Shown: positions 8,163-17,889, counted from the first letter of the stretch. The stretch is DNA of 64,000 nt from Photobacterium sp. CCB-ST2H9 (GCF_023151555.2 NZ_CP100425.1:1674001-1738000), one strand, 5' to 3'. Program-made: numbers and translations. The notes: generated by a model not told the origin, from the letters alone.

Positions 8163-9398
8163 TTAATACAGCGTGGCGTTAAATGGCTCGATCGTCACGA
8201 TCTCACCCGGCTGCACTTTGCCGCGTTCCTGTTCAAGAATCACGAGGCAGTTGGCCTGATGCATTGAGCTGAATGCACCGGAGCCCTGATTCCCTGTCGT
8301 GGCGACCTCAATCTGGCCTTGCTCATTCACATGATAGATGCCGCGCTGGAAGTCGGTCCGTCCCGGGCGTTTCTTAAATACTGTGCCGGCAATAGCTGGC
8401 AGTCGCTGAGGCGGCTGATACTGGCTGTGACCAGACAGCTGAGCCAGCATCGGCTGAACGATCTGATAAAACGTCAGCATCGCTGACACTGGATTTCCCG
8501 GAAGCCCGCAGAACCAGGTGCTTTTGATTTTTCCGAACGCAAAAGGTTTGCCCGGTTTCATGGCGATCTTCCAGAAACCGATTTCGCCCTGTTGGGTCAG
8601 GATGTCTTTGGTATAGTCAGCTTCTCCGACACTGACGCCCCCGGAAGTGATCAGGACATCCGTATTGCTGGTGGCTTTTGTAAACGCGGCATTTAACTGA
8701 GCCGGATCATCCGGAATAATACCTAAATCCAAGACATCGCAACCCAGTTTTTCCAGCAGGGCACGAATACCGTAACGGTTGCTGTCGTAGATCTGACCGG
8801 CAGCCAGGGGCTCACCCAACGGGCGCAGTTCATCACCGGTCGAAAAGAAAGCGACTTTCGGGCGTTCGAAAACAGGGATGTTTGCAACGCCGAGTGAGGC
8901 GATTAACGGCAGCTCGCGTGCTGTGATGCGGGTGCCTTGCGCTACCACGACCTCACCGAGTTTGATGTCATCACCAACCGGGCGAACATTGTCACCAGCT
9001 TTCGGTTGAATCAGGAAGCGGATTTGATCGCCGTTGGCTTCTGTTTCTTCCTGCATGATGACAGTATCCGTTCCTGCCGGGAGCTCTGCGCCCGTCATGA
9101 TACGAATGCATTGTCCGGGCTGACAGGTGCCATCGAACGGTGTACCTGCAAAAGACTGACCACTCAGAGTGAGGGTATCTGTACTGTCTAAATCAGCACG
9201 TTTCAGGGCATATCCGTCCATTGCAGAGTTTGCAAACGGCGGCACGTTCACTGGCGATTTAAGATCGGTTGCCAATACATGTCCGAGTGTTTCTGACAGT
9301 GGCAATGTATTGGTTTTGCTGATTGGTTTCACGACAGCCAGCATTTTTTCAATTGCAGTTTCTACTGGCATCAGACCAGGTGCGTCACAAGAACCCAT
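8163..9398 (-). CDS. moeA: Molybdopterin molybdenumtransferase MoeA
   Basis: MoeA inserts molybdate into adenylated molybdopterin. Typical blocks are PPFANSAMDGYALKRAD near residue 55, IMTGAELPAGTDTVIMQEE near 100, and the GDEL/SGGVSVGEADY MoCF-binding region near 185-260, with GLPGNPVSAMLTF near 300. The 411 residues match the E. coli length. It is first in the moeAB operon and divergent from folE. The start ATG at 9398 gives MGSCDAPGLMPVETAIEKML. Confidence 0.96.
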   Translation of the reverse strand: MGSCDAPGLMPVETAIEKMLAVVKPISKTNTLPLSETLGHVLATDLKSPVNVPPFANSAMDGYALKRADLDSTDTLTLSGQSFAGTPFDGTCQPGQCIRIMTGAELPAGTDTVIMQEETEANGDQIRFLIQPKAGDNVRPVGDDIKLGEVVVAQGTRITARELPLIASLGVANIPVFERPKVAFFSTGDELRPLGEPLAAGQIYDSNRYGIRALLEKLGCDVLDLGIIPDDPAQLNAAFTKATSNTDVLITSGGVSVGEADYTKDILTQQGEIGFWKIAMKPGKPFAFGKIKSTWFCGLPGNPVSAMLTFYQIVQPMLAQLSGHSQYQPPQRLPAIAGTVFKKRPGRTDFQRGIYHVNEQGQIEVATTGNQGSGAFSSMHQANCLVILEQERGKVQPGEIVTIEPFNATLY

Positions 9399-9581
9399 TT
9401 GCTAATCCTTCAAGCGTTATTCTTAATTGCTGACTATTATGACAAAAAATTCTCGGTTGAACGAATTACCTCAGCAAATACGAGGTGTAATTGTTAGCAA
9501 ATACAGGTATCCTTCGGGCTCAGTGTTTACTGGCAAGGCAGAACAGGCTTGAACATCAGCCTGGGCCAGTTGGAGGAGAGA

Positions 9582-10235
9582 ATGACAGCATTAAGCGAAT
9601 CAGCATTGAAAGTCCGTCAGGCGCTTGAGTCTCGTGGACTGGAAACCCCGATGACAAACAAAGTTGTCGACAGTGCCGAGAAAAAAGAGCGCATCGAATA
9701 TCATGTCCGCGAAATTCTTGAGTTGATGTCTCTGGATTTAACCGATGACAGCCTCATGGATACGCCAAAGCGTATTGCCAAGATGTATGTGGACGAAATC
9801 TTCTCTGGGCTGGATTATGCCAATTTCCCGAAAATCACAGTCATCGATAACAAAATGAACTGTGATGAGCTGGTGCGGGTGAAAGATATTACGATGACCA
9901 GTACCTGCGAACACCACCTTGTCACGATCGACGGTAAGGCGACCGTTGCTTATATTCCGCGCGGAAAGATCATCGGTTTATCCAAGATCAACCGGATCGT
10001 TCGGTTCTTTGCGCAGCGCCCGCAAGTTCAGGAGCGACTGACGCAACAAATTCTTGTGGCTCTGCAAACGTTGCTGGAAAGTGATGATGTTGCGGTCAGA
10101 ATTGATGCCACACACTACTGTGTGAAGGCGCGTGGTGTGATGGATCAGACCAGTGAAACCACGACAACTGCTTTGGGTGGTATTTTTAAACGCAACCCGG
10201 CAACCCGCGCTGAATTCCTGCATGGATTGCGTTAA
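9582..10235 (+). CDS. folE: GTP cyclohydrolase I FolE
   Basis: FolE converts GTP to 7,8-dihydroneopterin triphosphate, the first step of folate synthesis. Zinc ligands are visible in [20 protein letters not shown] and in [30 protein letters not shown] is the family core. The frame opens at a TTG at 9549, but ATG 9582 follows a strong GGAGGAGAG ribosome site and gives the usual N-terminus ([15 protein letters not shown]), so 217 residues. Single gene, with a hairpin terminator after it. Confidence 0.96.
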   Translation: MTALSESALKVRQALESRGLETPMTNKVVDSAEKKERIEYHVREILELMSLDLTDDSLMDTPKRIAKMYVDEIFSGLDYANFPKITVIDNKMNCDELVRVKDITMTSTCEHHLVTIDGKATVAYIPRGKIIGLSKINRIVRFFAQRPQVQERLTQQILVALQTLLESDDVAVRIDATHYCVKARGVMDQTSETTTTALGGIFKRNPATRAEFLHGLR

Positions 10236-10267
10236 TCATTCTCAAAATTTTTCAAGATGATACATAG

Positions 10268-10306
10268 GAAAGCCAATGTAAGCGATGCTTATGTTGGCTT
10301 TTTTTA
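10268..10306 (+). terminator. Rho-independent terminator after folE
   Basis: AAGCCAATGTAAGC pairs with GCTTATGTTGGCTT around a 3-nt loop (one mismatch), followed by seven T residues. Confidence 0.85.
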
Positions 10307-10572
10307 TGGTACCCACTTCCACATCTGCAATACAAAATTACTAAATTTACACCAAAAACAACGTGAAAATCGTCAATGATTGTTTGAGCGGGTTCATGAT
10401 GATGCCTGCTGCGTGAACTTCAGTGATTATCAAAATTTGAACACTTCCCGATTGTGCATTTGCATAAACTTTAACTAAGCAAAGACAAAAAAATTTGGTC
10501 TCCAGTGGAAATTTTATCGCGTTGTCATGGATGAAATACACAGCGTAGAGCAGATGTTGAGGTTGTCTGATT
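10307..10572. other. Intergenic region folE - L,D-transpeptidase
   Basis: About 265 bp, AT-rich, without a convincing ORF; it presumably holds the promoter of the transpeptidase gene. No clear regulatory site was seen. Confidence 0.5.
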
Positions 10573-12348
10573 ATGGGTGGATTAAAAAGTTACAGGGTGA
10601 CACATAAGCCGGTTTTTCAGGGCGAATGGTTGACTGAAGTGCTGAAGCTTGGTTCAGCCGGAGTCTTGACGGTCAGTCTGATGATCTCGCCAATGGTGGT
10701 TGCAGAAGAGGGGGGAAGCCAGTTGCTTCCGGCCTCCGGAGCGATGGTGTCTGCGACTCTGACGGTGCCAAAGTTAGGACGACAGGGTCTGGATTCAGTG
10801 CCGCTGACCAGTACCCGGGTGATTTGTCCTTCACAATCCGATCAGCTTTGCTTTCCCGAACAGCTGCAAAAGTTCTATGCCAGCCAGGATTTTATGCCAG
10901 CCTGGCAGGATACAGCCGTTGTGGATGAATTTATGCAGCAACTGATGGTGCTGGCAGAAACGCAGCGAGTGCCGGGGTTACCTTTACGCATCAATGAGTT
11001 GAATCAACTCCGTGATAAGCGCGATCAGCGTGGTTTCGATTTGCTGGCGACTGACACTCTGTTTGTGTATCAGGCGATGATTCATCAAATACAACGTGAC
11101 CCCAGTACTCTGTACCGGCCTGCGGACCTTACGCTGTCGATGAAAGAGCTTCAGGATGCTTCAAGCGTGAGCGGACCAGTCACACTCAGTTCAATCAAAC
11201 GATTACGTCCGGTTGACTCAAACTTTTCAAGTCTGGTTTCTCAGATCAATCAGCTGGAACAGTTAGCGCCTCACGGCGTTTATCTGACCGGCCGGCCAGC
11301 GGTTCAGTATGGTGCACCCATCCCGCGTGGTGAAAAGCTGATCAAAATGCTGAATGTTTTCGGTGATCTGTCTGATCAGGATTATTCAAATCTGATCTCC
11401 GCTGAAGCCGGCAGTGTAGCAATCCGGGAGGCTGCAGTCGTGAACACTGGCGTGGTGCATGCAGCCATTCGTCACTTTCAGCAGCGCCATGGTTTAAACG
11501 ATGATGGGGTTATCGGGCCGGAAACAGCCCGGAATATGGCGCGGTCATATCAGCAGGTTGCTCAGCTGCTGGCGCTGAATATGCAGAGAAACCGGGTTAT
11601 TCGCCGCGATAATCACGGGGAGATCCTGCAGGTGAATATTCCGGAATTTATGTTGAGAATTCTGGATGACAATGACGTTTTGTTTGAATCGAAAGTCATC
11701 GTCGGGCGCAGTGAACGACCGACTTACCTGTTTTCTTCAGCCATTAATCATATGGTTGTGAATCCAACCTGGAATGTCCCTGAAACCATAAAAGAAGAGG
11801 ATGTCATTCCGAAATTGAAACAGTCGCTGAATTACCTTGCGAACCATAACATGCGGATCGTTTCGCGCAGAAATGCCAGTGAATCGATTGATCCCAGCCA
11901 GATTGACTGGAGTACAGTGTCAGCCAAGAGCTTTCCATACGAGTTTCAGCAAGGCGCCGGGCCCAACAATGCTTTAGGGCAGGTGAAGTTTATGATGCCG
12001 AACAGTTACTCGATCTACTTGCATGACACACCTTCCAAGCGATTGTTTAATAAAAGCAAACGTAATTTCAGCTCCGGATGTGTGCGGGTTGAGCGGGCGC
12101 ACGATCTGGCACATTTTCTGCTGGAGCGGCAACATTCGGGTCAGAGTGCCAGCTATGAAAAACTGCTGAAAAAGCGTACGACAGCAACCATTAACCTGAG
12201 AAAAACGCTGGCTGTTGACTTTATTTACCGCACGGCATGGCTGGATGAAAAAGGCCAATTGCAAATCCGGGATGATATTTACGGCTATGATGACGATACA
12301 TCAGTACCCGCTGAGCATGATTACATTGCGATGAGCCGTTTCCGCTGA
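10573..12348 (+). CDS. L,D-transpeptidase of the YcbB (LdtD) family
   Basis: The 591-residue product has a signal or anchor segment at residues 25-46 (GSAGVLTVSLMISPMVVAEEG). A YcbB-type N-terminal region follows, then a peptidoglycan-binding repeat near residues 305-330 (AIRHFQQRHGLNDDGVIGPETARN). The YkuD catalytic domain covers roughly 350-545, with NPTWNVPETI and the nucleophile motif SSGCVRVERAHDLA (Cys503). LdtD enzymes make 3-3 cross-links in peptidoglycan in the periplasm, by-passing penicillin-binding proteins under envelope stress. The length is close to E. coli LdtD (615). Single gene. Confidence 0.9.
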   Translation: MGGLKSYRVTHKPVFQGEWLTEVLKLGSAGVLTVSLMISPMVVAEEGGSQLLPASGAMVSATLTVPKLGRQGLDSVPLTSTRVICPSQSDQLCFPEQLQKFYASQDFMPAWQDTAVVDEFMQQLMVLAETQRVPGLPLRINELNQLRDKRDQRGFDLLATDTLFVYQAMIHQIQRDPSTLYRPADLTLSMKELQDASSVSGPVTLSSIKRLRPVDSNFSSLVSQINQLEQLAPHGVYLTGRPAVQYGAPIPRGEKLIKMLNVFGDLSDQDYSNLISAEAGSVAIREAAVVNTGVVHAAIRHFQQRHGLNDDGVIGPETARNMARSYQQVAQLLALNMQRNRVIRRDNHGEILQVNIPEFMLRILDDNDVLFESKVIVGRSERPTYLFSSAINHMVVNPTWNVPETIKEEDVIPKLKQSLNYLANHNMRIVSRRNASESIDPSQIDWSTVSAKSFPYEFQQGAGPNNALGQVKFMMPNSYSIYLHDTPSKRLFNKSKRNFSSGCVRVERAHDLAHFLLERQHSGQSASYEKLLKKRTTATINLRKTLAVDFIYRTAWLDEKGQLQIRDDIYGYDDDTSVPAEHDYIAMSRFR

Positions 12349-12477
12349 GCCGGAGATACTGATTTCTTTATGTGCCCTATCTCATACAGGGCACATGTCG
12401 TTTCAATGAATTTTCTGTGTCAGGGCGGCAGATACACTTGAGCCATACATGTCAGGTTGCGTAGAGTATAGATTGTT

Positions 12478-12491
12478 TTGGTCTATACCAA
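12478..12491. promoter_or_regulatory. PhnR-like operator TTGGTCTATACCAA upstream of the FAD oxidoreductase
   Basis: This 14-bp sequence is palindromic except for one central pair. It shares the TGGT-N4-ACCA frame with the sites before phnT (TTTGGTATATACCAAA) and phnS (TTTGGTATGTACCAGA). Its distance to the ATG (11 nt) is like theirs (14-21 nt). PhnR binding is inferred from this likeness. Confidence 0.55.
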
Positions 12492-12502
12492 TTGGTGATG
12501 TG

Positions 12503-13912
12503 ATGCAATCGAATCAGCACAGTTCGTTTTGGTTTCAGGAAGCTATAGCGCGTGAATCAAACGCTACCGTTCAGGCATTGGAACAGGATATCCATGCAGA
12601 CGTATGTATTGTCGGTGGCGGGTTTACCGGATTGTGGACAGCAATCCAACTCAAACAGAAACAGCCATCCCTCAATATTGCTGTGATAGAGAAAGATCTG
12701 TGCGGCAGCGGTGCTTCGGGAAGAAATGGCGGCTGTATGCTGACCTGGTCGACAAAATTTCTGAGCCTGAAAAAGTTGTATGGTGAAGCAGAGGCGAAGC
12801 GTCTGGTGAAAGCATCGGAGCAGGCCATTGATGAGATTGAGGCATTCTGTCAAGAATTTCAGATTGACGCTCAGCTGAGACGGCATGGCACATTATACAC
12901 CGCCTCAAACGCTGCACAGTTGGGTGGACTGGACTCTGTACTGAATGAGCTGAAACGACACAGTATCAGTTCATGGCAACCCTGGACAAAGGAAAAAGTA
13001 CAGGCTGAATCCGGTTCAGCGCTGCATCAGGAAGGGCATTTTTCTGAGGCCGCTGCCAGTGTTCAGCCCGGGCTTTTGGTCAGGGGACTTAAGCGTGTCG
13101 CTGAAGAGACAGGGGTTGCCATATATGAAAGGACGCCGATGACCGGCATAGAAAAAAAACAGCAGCCTGTCTGTATCACGACGCCCAAGGGAAGGATCCG
13201 GGCCGGAAAAGTGGTGTTAGCACTGAATGCCTGGATGCCGTCGTTATTTCCGGAATTTAAAAATAGTGTCGTTCTGGTTTCGTCAGACATGATGATCACC
13301 AAGCCGATCCCTGAAAAGCTGGCGAAAACAGGACTCAAAGACGGAAAAACCGTGATCGATGGACGGACATTTGTTCACTACTATCGCACGACACCGGAAG
13401 GCAGACTGATGCTGGGCAAAGGCGGCAATTACTTTTCGTTCGCAAACCGGATGTCAAAGGTGTTTGACGAACCCAGCCGTTATCAACAGATATTAAATGC
13501 TGCTTTTCATCGTTTTTTTCCTTCGCTCCCGCTTGAGCTGATTGATTCAACCTGGACTGGGGCGTCAGATCGTTCGGCAACCGGGATGCCATTCTTTGGC
13601 CGCTTAAAAGAGAATCCGGACATTGTTTATGGCTTGGGATATTCCGGAAATGGTGTCGCGCAAAGCTGGATGGGAGGGCAGATTCTTGCTTCACTTGTTC
13701 TTGGCGAAAACAACACCTGGACACGCTCAGGTCTTGTCTCGGGTCCGTTAGCAAGCTTCCCGCCCGAACCCCTGCGCTGGTTTGGCGCTTTGATCATCAG
13801 AAATGCGATTCGCAGAAAAGAAAAGGCGGAAGATCATCATCGCCGGCCACGCTGGCTGGACTGTCAGCTGGCTAAGCTCGCAAGTTCAGCAGGAAAAGCT
13901 GATAAAGGATAA
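12503..13912 (+). CDS. FAD-dependent oxidoreductase of the D-amino-acid oxidase (DAO) family
   Basis: The product begins MQSNQHSSFWFQEAIA and has the dinucleotide fold VCIVGGGFTGLWTAIQLKQK near residue 34, then SGRNGGCML, where GG motifs bind FAD. A C-terminal flavin block lies near residue 385 (IVYGLGYSGNGVAQSWMGGQ). Relatives such as gamma-glutamylputrescine oxidase oxidise amines or N-methyl groups with O2. The frame is open from 12449, but that stretch would contain the operator at 12478; ATG 12503 is preferred (469 residues). The PhnR-like site suggests an aminophosphonate substrate; FAD enzymes of this family occur in AEP clusters and act on N-alkylated AEP. The tail is basic (residues 440-469). 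Substrate unproven. Confidence 0.85.
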   Translation: MQSNQHSSFWFQEAIARESNATVQALEQDIHADVCIVGGGFTGLWTAIQLKQKQPSLNIAVIEKDLCGSGASGRNGGCMLTWSTKFLSLKKLYGEAEAKRLVKASEQAIDEIEAFCQEFQIDAQLRRHGTLYTASNAAQLGGLDSVLNELKRHSISSWQPWTKEKVQAESGSALHQEGHFSEAAASVQPGLLVRGLKRVAEETGVAIYERTPMTGIEKKQQPVCITTPKGRIRAGKVVLALNAWMPSLFPEFKNSVVLVSSDMMITKPIPEKLAKTGLKDGKTVIDGRTFVHYYRTTPEGRLMLGKGGNYFSFANRMSKVFDEPSRYQQILNAAFHRFFPSLPLELIDSTWTGASDRSATGMPFFGRLKENPDIVYGLGYSGNGVAQSWMGGQILASLVLGENNTWTRSGLVSGPLASFPPEPLRWFGALIIRNAIRRKEKAEDHHRRPRWLDCQLAKLASSAGKADKG

Positions 13913-13929
13913 TGGTGTCATCTTTTTCA

Positions 13930-13957
13930 AAAGCAGGTATATCAACCTGCTTTTTTT
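13930..13957 (+). terminator. Rho-independent terminator after the FAD oxidoreductase gene
   Basis: AAAGCAGGT and ACCTGCTTT form a stem around a short loop, followed by a T-run. Confidence 0.85.
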
Positions 13958-14320
13958 ATTCGTCACCTTGCAACTTGATGCTCAATCCGGTTGCTACTGA
14001 GTTGATTGTTTTCCATTCACCCGGCCCGTTCAAAGTGTAACAATCATTAATAATCAAAAAAATAAGCATTAAAACCCAAAAATAGTTAATAGTGTGGGTT
14101 TTAATTCTGTGATATTGATTATTTTGTGGAATTAAACACCAATTCATTAGTTAAAAGTAAAATTTCAAATTTGGGTGTAAAAAACACTTCCTTATAAATC
14201 AATAACTTATGTTGTTCGTATTTTGTTCTGTTTCTGTTAAAATTTGCAGTGATTTAGTTTGTAATTTATAAAATGGGCCGGATATATGGATACATAACTA
14301 CCTCAACGAAGAGAATAATT
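13958..14320. other. AT-rich upstream region of the peptide transporter gene
   Basis: About 360 bp of very AT-rich DNA (for example 14045-14130) without a supported ORF. It likely contains the promoter of the POT transporter. In enterobacteria tppB is controlled by OmpR, but I cannot identify an OmpR site with confidence. Confidence 0.5.
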
Positions 14321-15718
14321 ATGAGCAACAAAGGAAATGGGACCCTGATGGGGCACCCTAAAGGTTTGTTCCTGCTGTTTGGTACTGAGCTTTGGGAGCG
14401 TTTTTCGTATTACGCGATGCGCGCCATTCTTGTACTTTATCTGACAGATAAAACAGTCAGTGGTGGCCTGGGATGGTCTACTGAGGATGCCCTCAGTCTC
14501 TATGGTATTTACACCGGTCTGGTGTATATCGCACCGTTGATCGGTGGTTGGGTAGCGGATAATTTCTTAGGTCAGCGCCGATCGATCATTATTGGTGGTG
14601 TGTTGATGGCGTTAGGCCAGTTTACGCTAGCTCTCCCGCATTCTATGGTTGGCCAAAGTGCCACAATGGCTTTTTATCTGGGGCTGGCGCTGCTGATCGT
14701 TGGTAATGGTTTTTTCAAACCAAACATCTCAACTATGGTTGGCGATCTGTATCAAGAGGGCGATCATCGCCGCGATGGTGCTTTTACGATTTTCTATATG
14801 GGGATTAACCTGGGTGCACTACTGGCTGGTATCATCGCCGGAGCGGCAACATCAGCTTACGGCTGGAAAGCCGGCTTCGTCGCTGCTGGTATCGGTATGG
14901 TTCTCAGCCTGATCATTCAGATGGTATTTGCAGAAAAACTGCTGGGCGATATTGGTAAGGTTCCTGCAGCAAAACGTGCTGCTGCGATGTCTTCATCAGG
15001 TAAAAAACAACCTCTGACGCGTAAAGAAATTGACCGTCTGAAAGTCATTATGATCATGGGTCTGTTCGTTGTCGTCTTCTGGGCCGGCTTTGAGCAAGCG
15101 GGTGGTCTGATGAACATTTACACGCAGGAATATGCAGACCGTATGATTGGCAGTTTTGAAGTGCCAACAGCCTGGTTCCAGTCTCTGAACCCATTCTTTA
15201 TCATTACCATGGCGCCGCTTCTGGCTTCCCTGTGGGTGAAAATGGGTCCTAAAGAGCCGAGTTCGCCGATTAAATTTGCGATTGCTCTTTTCCTGCTGGC
15301 CATTGGTTTTGTATGTATGGTTGGTGCTGTATTGCAGCAGGGCGGTGACTTGTCTGCGAAGACGTCCATGCTGTGGATTGTTGCAGCCTACTTCTTCCAC
15401 ACGATGGGTGAGCTGTGCCTTTCTCCGATTGGCCTGTCAATGATTACAAAGCTGGCTCCGCTGCGTCTGGCCTCTCTGATGATGGGCGTCTGGTTTGGCT
15501 TTAACGCTGTGGCCAACTATGTTGCCGGTATGATTGGTGCGCATGTTGGTGAGTCCGGCCCTCTGGCAATCTTCGGCGGTATCGCAGTAACTGCTGCAGC
15601 TTCTGGTCTGATTCTGGTGGTGTGCTCAAATCAGCTGATTCGCTGGATGCATGGCGCAGAAGGGAAAGCCGCGAAAACGGTTGACGTTTCTCCGAATGCG
15701 AAACCTGCAGAAGCTTAA
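14321..15718 (+). CDS. POT/PTR2 family proton-dependent di/tripeptide transporter
   Basis: The 465-residue integral membrane protein has the family signature GTELWERFSYYAMRAILVLYL near the N-terminus (ExxER-type motif), GLVYIAPLIGGWVADNFLGQR in TM2-3, and FTIFYMGINLGALLAGI in TM5. Its relatives are DtpA/DtpB/YdgR-type symporters that take up di- and tripeptides in the inner membrane. The frame is open from 14273; ATG 14321 (MSNKGNGTLMGHPKG) follows GAAGAGAA and fits the family start. It is a single gene closed by a strong terminator. Substrate range cannot be read from sequence. Confidence 0.92.
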   Translation: MSNKGNGTLMGHPKGLFLLFGTELWERFSYYAMRAILVLYLTDKTVSGGLGWSTEDALSLYGIYTGLVYIAPLIGGWVADNFLGQRRSIIIGGVLMALGQFTLALPHSMVGQSATMAFYLGLALLIVGNGFFKPNISTMVGDLYQEGDHRRDGAFTIFYMGINLGALLAGIIAGAATSAYGWKAGFVAAGIGMVLSLIIQMVFAEKLLGDIGKVPAAKRAAAMSSSGKKQPLTRKEIDRLKVIMIMGLFVVVFWAGFEQAGGLMNIYTQEYADRMIGSFEVPTAWFQSLNPFFIITMAPLLASLWVKMGPKEPSSPIKFAIALFLLAIGFVCMVGAVLQQGGDLSAKTSMLWIVAAYFFHTMGELCLSPIGLSMITKLAPLRLASLMMGVWFGFNAVANYVAGMIGAHVGESGPLAIFGGIAVTAAASGLILVVCSNQLIRWMHGAEGKAAKTVDVSPNAKPAEA

Positions 15719-15738
15719 TCATTCTTCATGATGTATTT

Positions 15739-15768
15739 GAAACGGGAGCCTGTTGCTCCCGTTTTTTT
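15739..15768 (+). terminator. Rho-independent terminator after the POT transporter gene
   Basis: AAACGGGAGC pairs with GCTCCCGTTT around a 5-nt loop and ends in seven T residues. Confidence 0.92.
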
Positions 15769-15943
15769 ATGGTTTGAATCTTCTGAAATCCTCTCTGATT
15801 TGCGACTTACTTCTCATTTGTATTCGATTTCATTCACGTTGGTGATATGCGCAGATGGACATAGAATCGAATCGTCTGAAAAATAACCTTTATTCATCAA
15901 TGTTCGCTCACTTTGGCGAAGTTCAGCGTTTGGGGAAAGGTCT

Positions 15944-17335
15944 ATGAAGAAGTCGTTTTTATCGTTACTGGTATCGGCTGTCATATTGTCGGGATGTGGC
16001 GGTTCAGGTGGTTCCGATTCAGATGAAACGATAACCGTGAAAGTGGTTGACGGATACTTGTCGAATGCGGAAGTCTGCGTCGACAGAAACATGAACTTTA
16101 TCTGCGATGCAGGTGAGGTTTTATCGAAAAGAACGGACGCGAATGGTGAAGTCAAAATTCAGACAAGTGATCAGAAGTATCCACTGATTGCCCGGATTAT
16201 CGCGGGAGAAACTTCAGACAGCGATCATTCCGGTTATGTCTGGCAGAATGCTGAATTACTGGCTGGCGCCGGCGAAGTTTTGCTGACACCGTTTTCGACG
16301 CTGGCCCAGATGAATCAGCAGACTCTTGACGAATTCGCCGCCAGCCTGAATCTGGATCCGGCGCTGTTGAAAAATGACTATGTTGCGTTAAAAGCCTCGA
16401 ACCCTGAAGCTAAAAAAATTCATTTGTACGCCCGGGCGATGACCAAAATGCTGGGTGAAACGCTGGCATGGAATCAGCCGGAAACTCAGAAAATACAAAT
16501 CCAGGCCTTAAAATCTCATATCCAGACGCTGGAAAACAATAATGTGGATTTTGATACGGTCACTCTGGTCGTTAATAAAAAAGGAGAGGTGACGCAAACG
16601 GAGCGGGTGAAAGGTTTGAAACCTTTTCTTGAAAGGGGTGAGCCAGTTTTCCTTGAGTTTCCAAATATAGGTGTCAGGATTCCTCATCAATTAATGTTTG
16701 AAGCGGGAAAAATCACGAGCAGCAGCATTGGCTTTATCGCAGATGATACTTCTTATCGTGTGTCAGGCATGACGATGACTGTGGATTCAAAACCGGCAGT
16801 GACCGCAAAGTTCCTTTATCTTTCCAACGACTTTGCTGTGGGGAATTTGTTCTACGATGCTTCAAAAAAACTCCTGGCGGTTTGGCAAACAAAGGCAACT
16901 TTCCAGGAAGCCGGCACGCAATTGACAGCAGATGATTTCATTGGCAAGCGGTGGTATCACTTAAGAGATCTTGCTGAGTTTCAAAATGATGTTCCGCCGA
17001 TACCAGCGCTGACCCAACTGACCTTCATCACAGGCACGACGGTCATGGTGAAACCATTTGGCGAAGCAGAATTTCAGGCGAGCTGGAGTTTTGAATCAAA
17101 GATGACGACGCCTGCGCCTGATAAGCCGGCACTGCCGTACCAGACTATTAATATTCAGTTTGGCGATGCGCCGCAAAATCCGAAACTGGGGAATGAAACT
17201 CAGATGGTGATGTCGAGCTATTTGGCGAGAGATGAAGTCATTTTGCTCGATCAGGAGCATGAGAAAGCCCCTTTGACCGTCATCCTGACCTCAAATGAAG
17301 CCCTGGCGGAAGCGATGTATAAAAACTGGAAGTAA
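15944..17335 (+). CDS. Uncharacterised lipoprotein
   Basis: The 463-residue product starts MKKSFLSLLVSAVILSGCGGSGGSDSD: a short signal peptide, a lipobox (LSGC) and a Gly/Ser linker typical of exported lipoproteins. Residues 28-70 (VKVVDGYLSNAEVCVDRNMNFICDAGE) resemble the Ca-binding-like or prealbumin-like modules found at the start of several Vibrio surface lipoproteins. The rest is beta-rich with no motif I know. The residue after Cys is Gly, so sorting to the outer membrane is likely. No operon partner. Confidence 0.75.
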   Translation: MKKSFLSLLVSAVILSGCGGSGGSDSDETITVKVVDGYLSNAEVCVDRNMNFICDAGEVLSKRTDANGEVKIQTSDQKYPLIARIIAGETSDSDHSGYVWQNAELLAGAGEVLLTPFSTLAQMNQQTLDEFAASLNLDPALLKNDYVALKASNPEAKKIHLYARAMTKMLGETLAWNQPETQKIQIQALKSHIQTLENNNVDFDTVTLVVNKKGEVTQTERVKGLKPFLERGEPVFLEFPNIGVRIPHQLMFEAGKITSSSIGFIADDTSYRVSGMTMTVDSKPAVTAKFLYLSNDFAVGNLFYDASKKLLAVWQTKATFQEAGTQLTADDFIGKRWYHLRDLAEFQNDVPPIPALTQLTFITGTTVMVKPFGEAEFQASWSFESKMTTPAPDKPALPYQTINIQFGDAPQNPKLGNETQMVMSSYLARDEVILLDQEHEKAPLTVILTSNEALAEAMYKNWK

Positions 17336-17365
17336 TCATTTCATTGAATTGACTATGACGAACGG

Positions 17366-17426
17366 GTGAGAACTGCGGTAGGGTATTGGAGATTTGATAC
17401 TTTACCTACCGGGTTCTCACTTTTTT
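17366..17426 (+). terminator. Long structured hairpin with T-run before the GNAT gene
   Basis: GTGAGAAC (17366) pairs with GTTCTCAC (17413), GGTAGG (17377) with CCTACC (17405), and an inner GTAT with ATAC, ending in TTTTTT. It is larger than ordinary terminators and lies only 14 nt before the next gene. It may end the lipoprotein transcript or act as a leader attenuator of the GNAT gene. Confidence 0.6.
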
Positions 17427-17439
17427 CAGACAGGACAGC

Positions 17440-17889
17440 ATGATGATTGAACCTCAGCTTAATATTCGCCCGGCACAACCTTCTGATGGACAAGGATTGA
17501 GCCGGCTCTTGGTGCAGCTTGGCTACGCGGTTGAGCCGAAGCGGATTGAACGGATGATTTATGTTGCCGATTCAGATCTTGAAACGATTGTGATAGCAGA
17601 AATTGAAGGTCAGCCGGTGGGGCTGATTTCAGTGATTTATTTTGATTATTTTCCCACAGCAGAGCGCTATGCGCGTGTGACTGCACTGGTTGTGGATGAT
17701 GATTCCAGAAATCAGGGTATTGGCTCAGAATTATTGGCATACGCCAGGCAGAGTGCCGCAGAGCAGGGATGTGCTTGCCTGGAAGTGACCAGTGCTGAAT
17801 CTCGTGAAGTCGCTTGTCAGTTTTATGAAGATGCCGGTTTCCAGCGTACCGGCTTTAAATTTATCATGCCTGTCATGAAAACAGACTGA
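17440..17889 (+). CDS. GNAT family N-acetyltransferase
   Basis: The 149-residue product has the GNAT fold signature: RPAQPSDGQGLSRLLVQLGY at the start, VTALVVDDDSRNQGIGSELL near residue 95 (motif A with R/Q-x-x-G-x-G/A, which binds acetyl-CoA pyrophosphate), and FYEDAGFQRTGFKF near 130. The acceptor substrate cannot be told. It may start at either of two adjacent ATG codons (17440 or 17443); AGGA lies upstream. Confidence 0.88.
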   Translation: MMIEPQLNIRPAQPSDGQGLSRLLVQLGYAVEPKRIERMIYVADSDLETIVIAEIEGQPVGLISVIYFDYFPTAERYARVTALVVDDDSRNQGIGSELLAYARQSAAEQGCACLEVTSAESREVACQFYEDAGFQRTGFKFIMPVMKTD

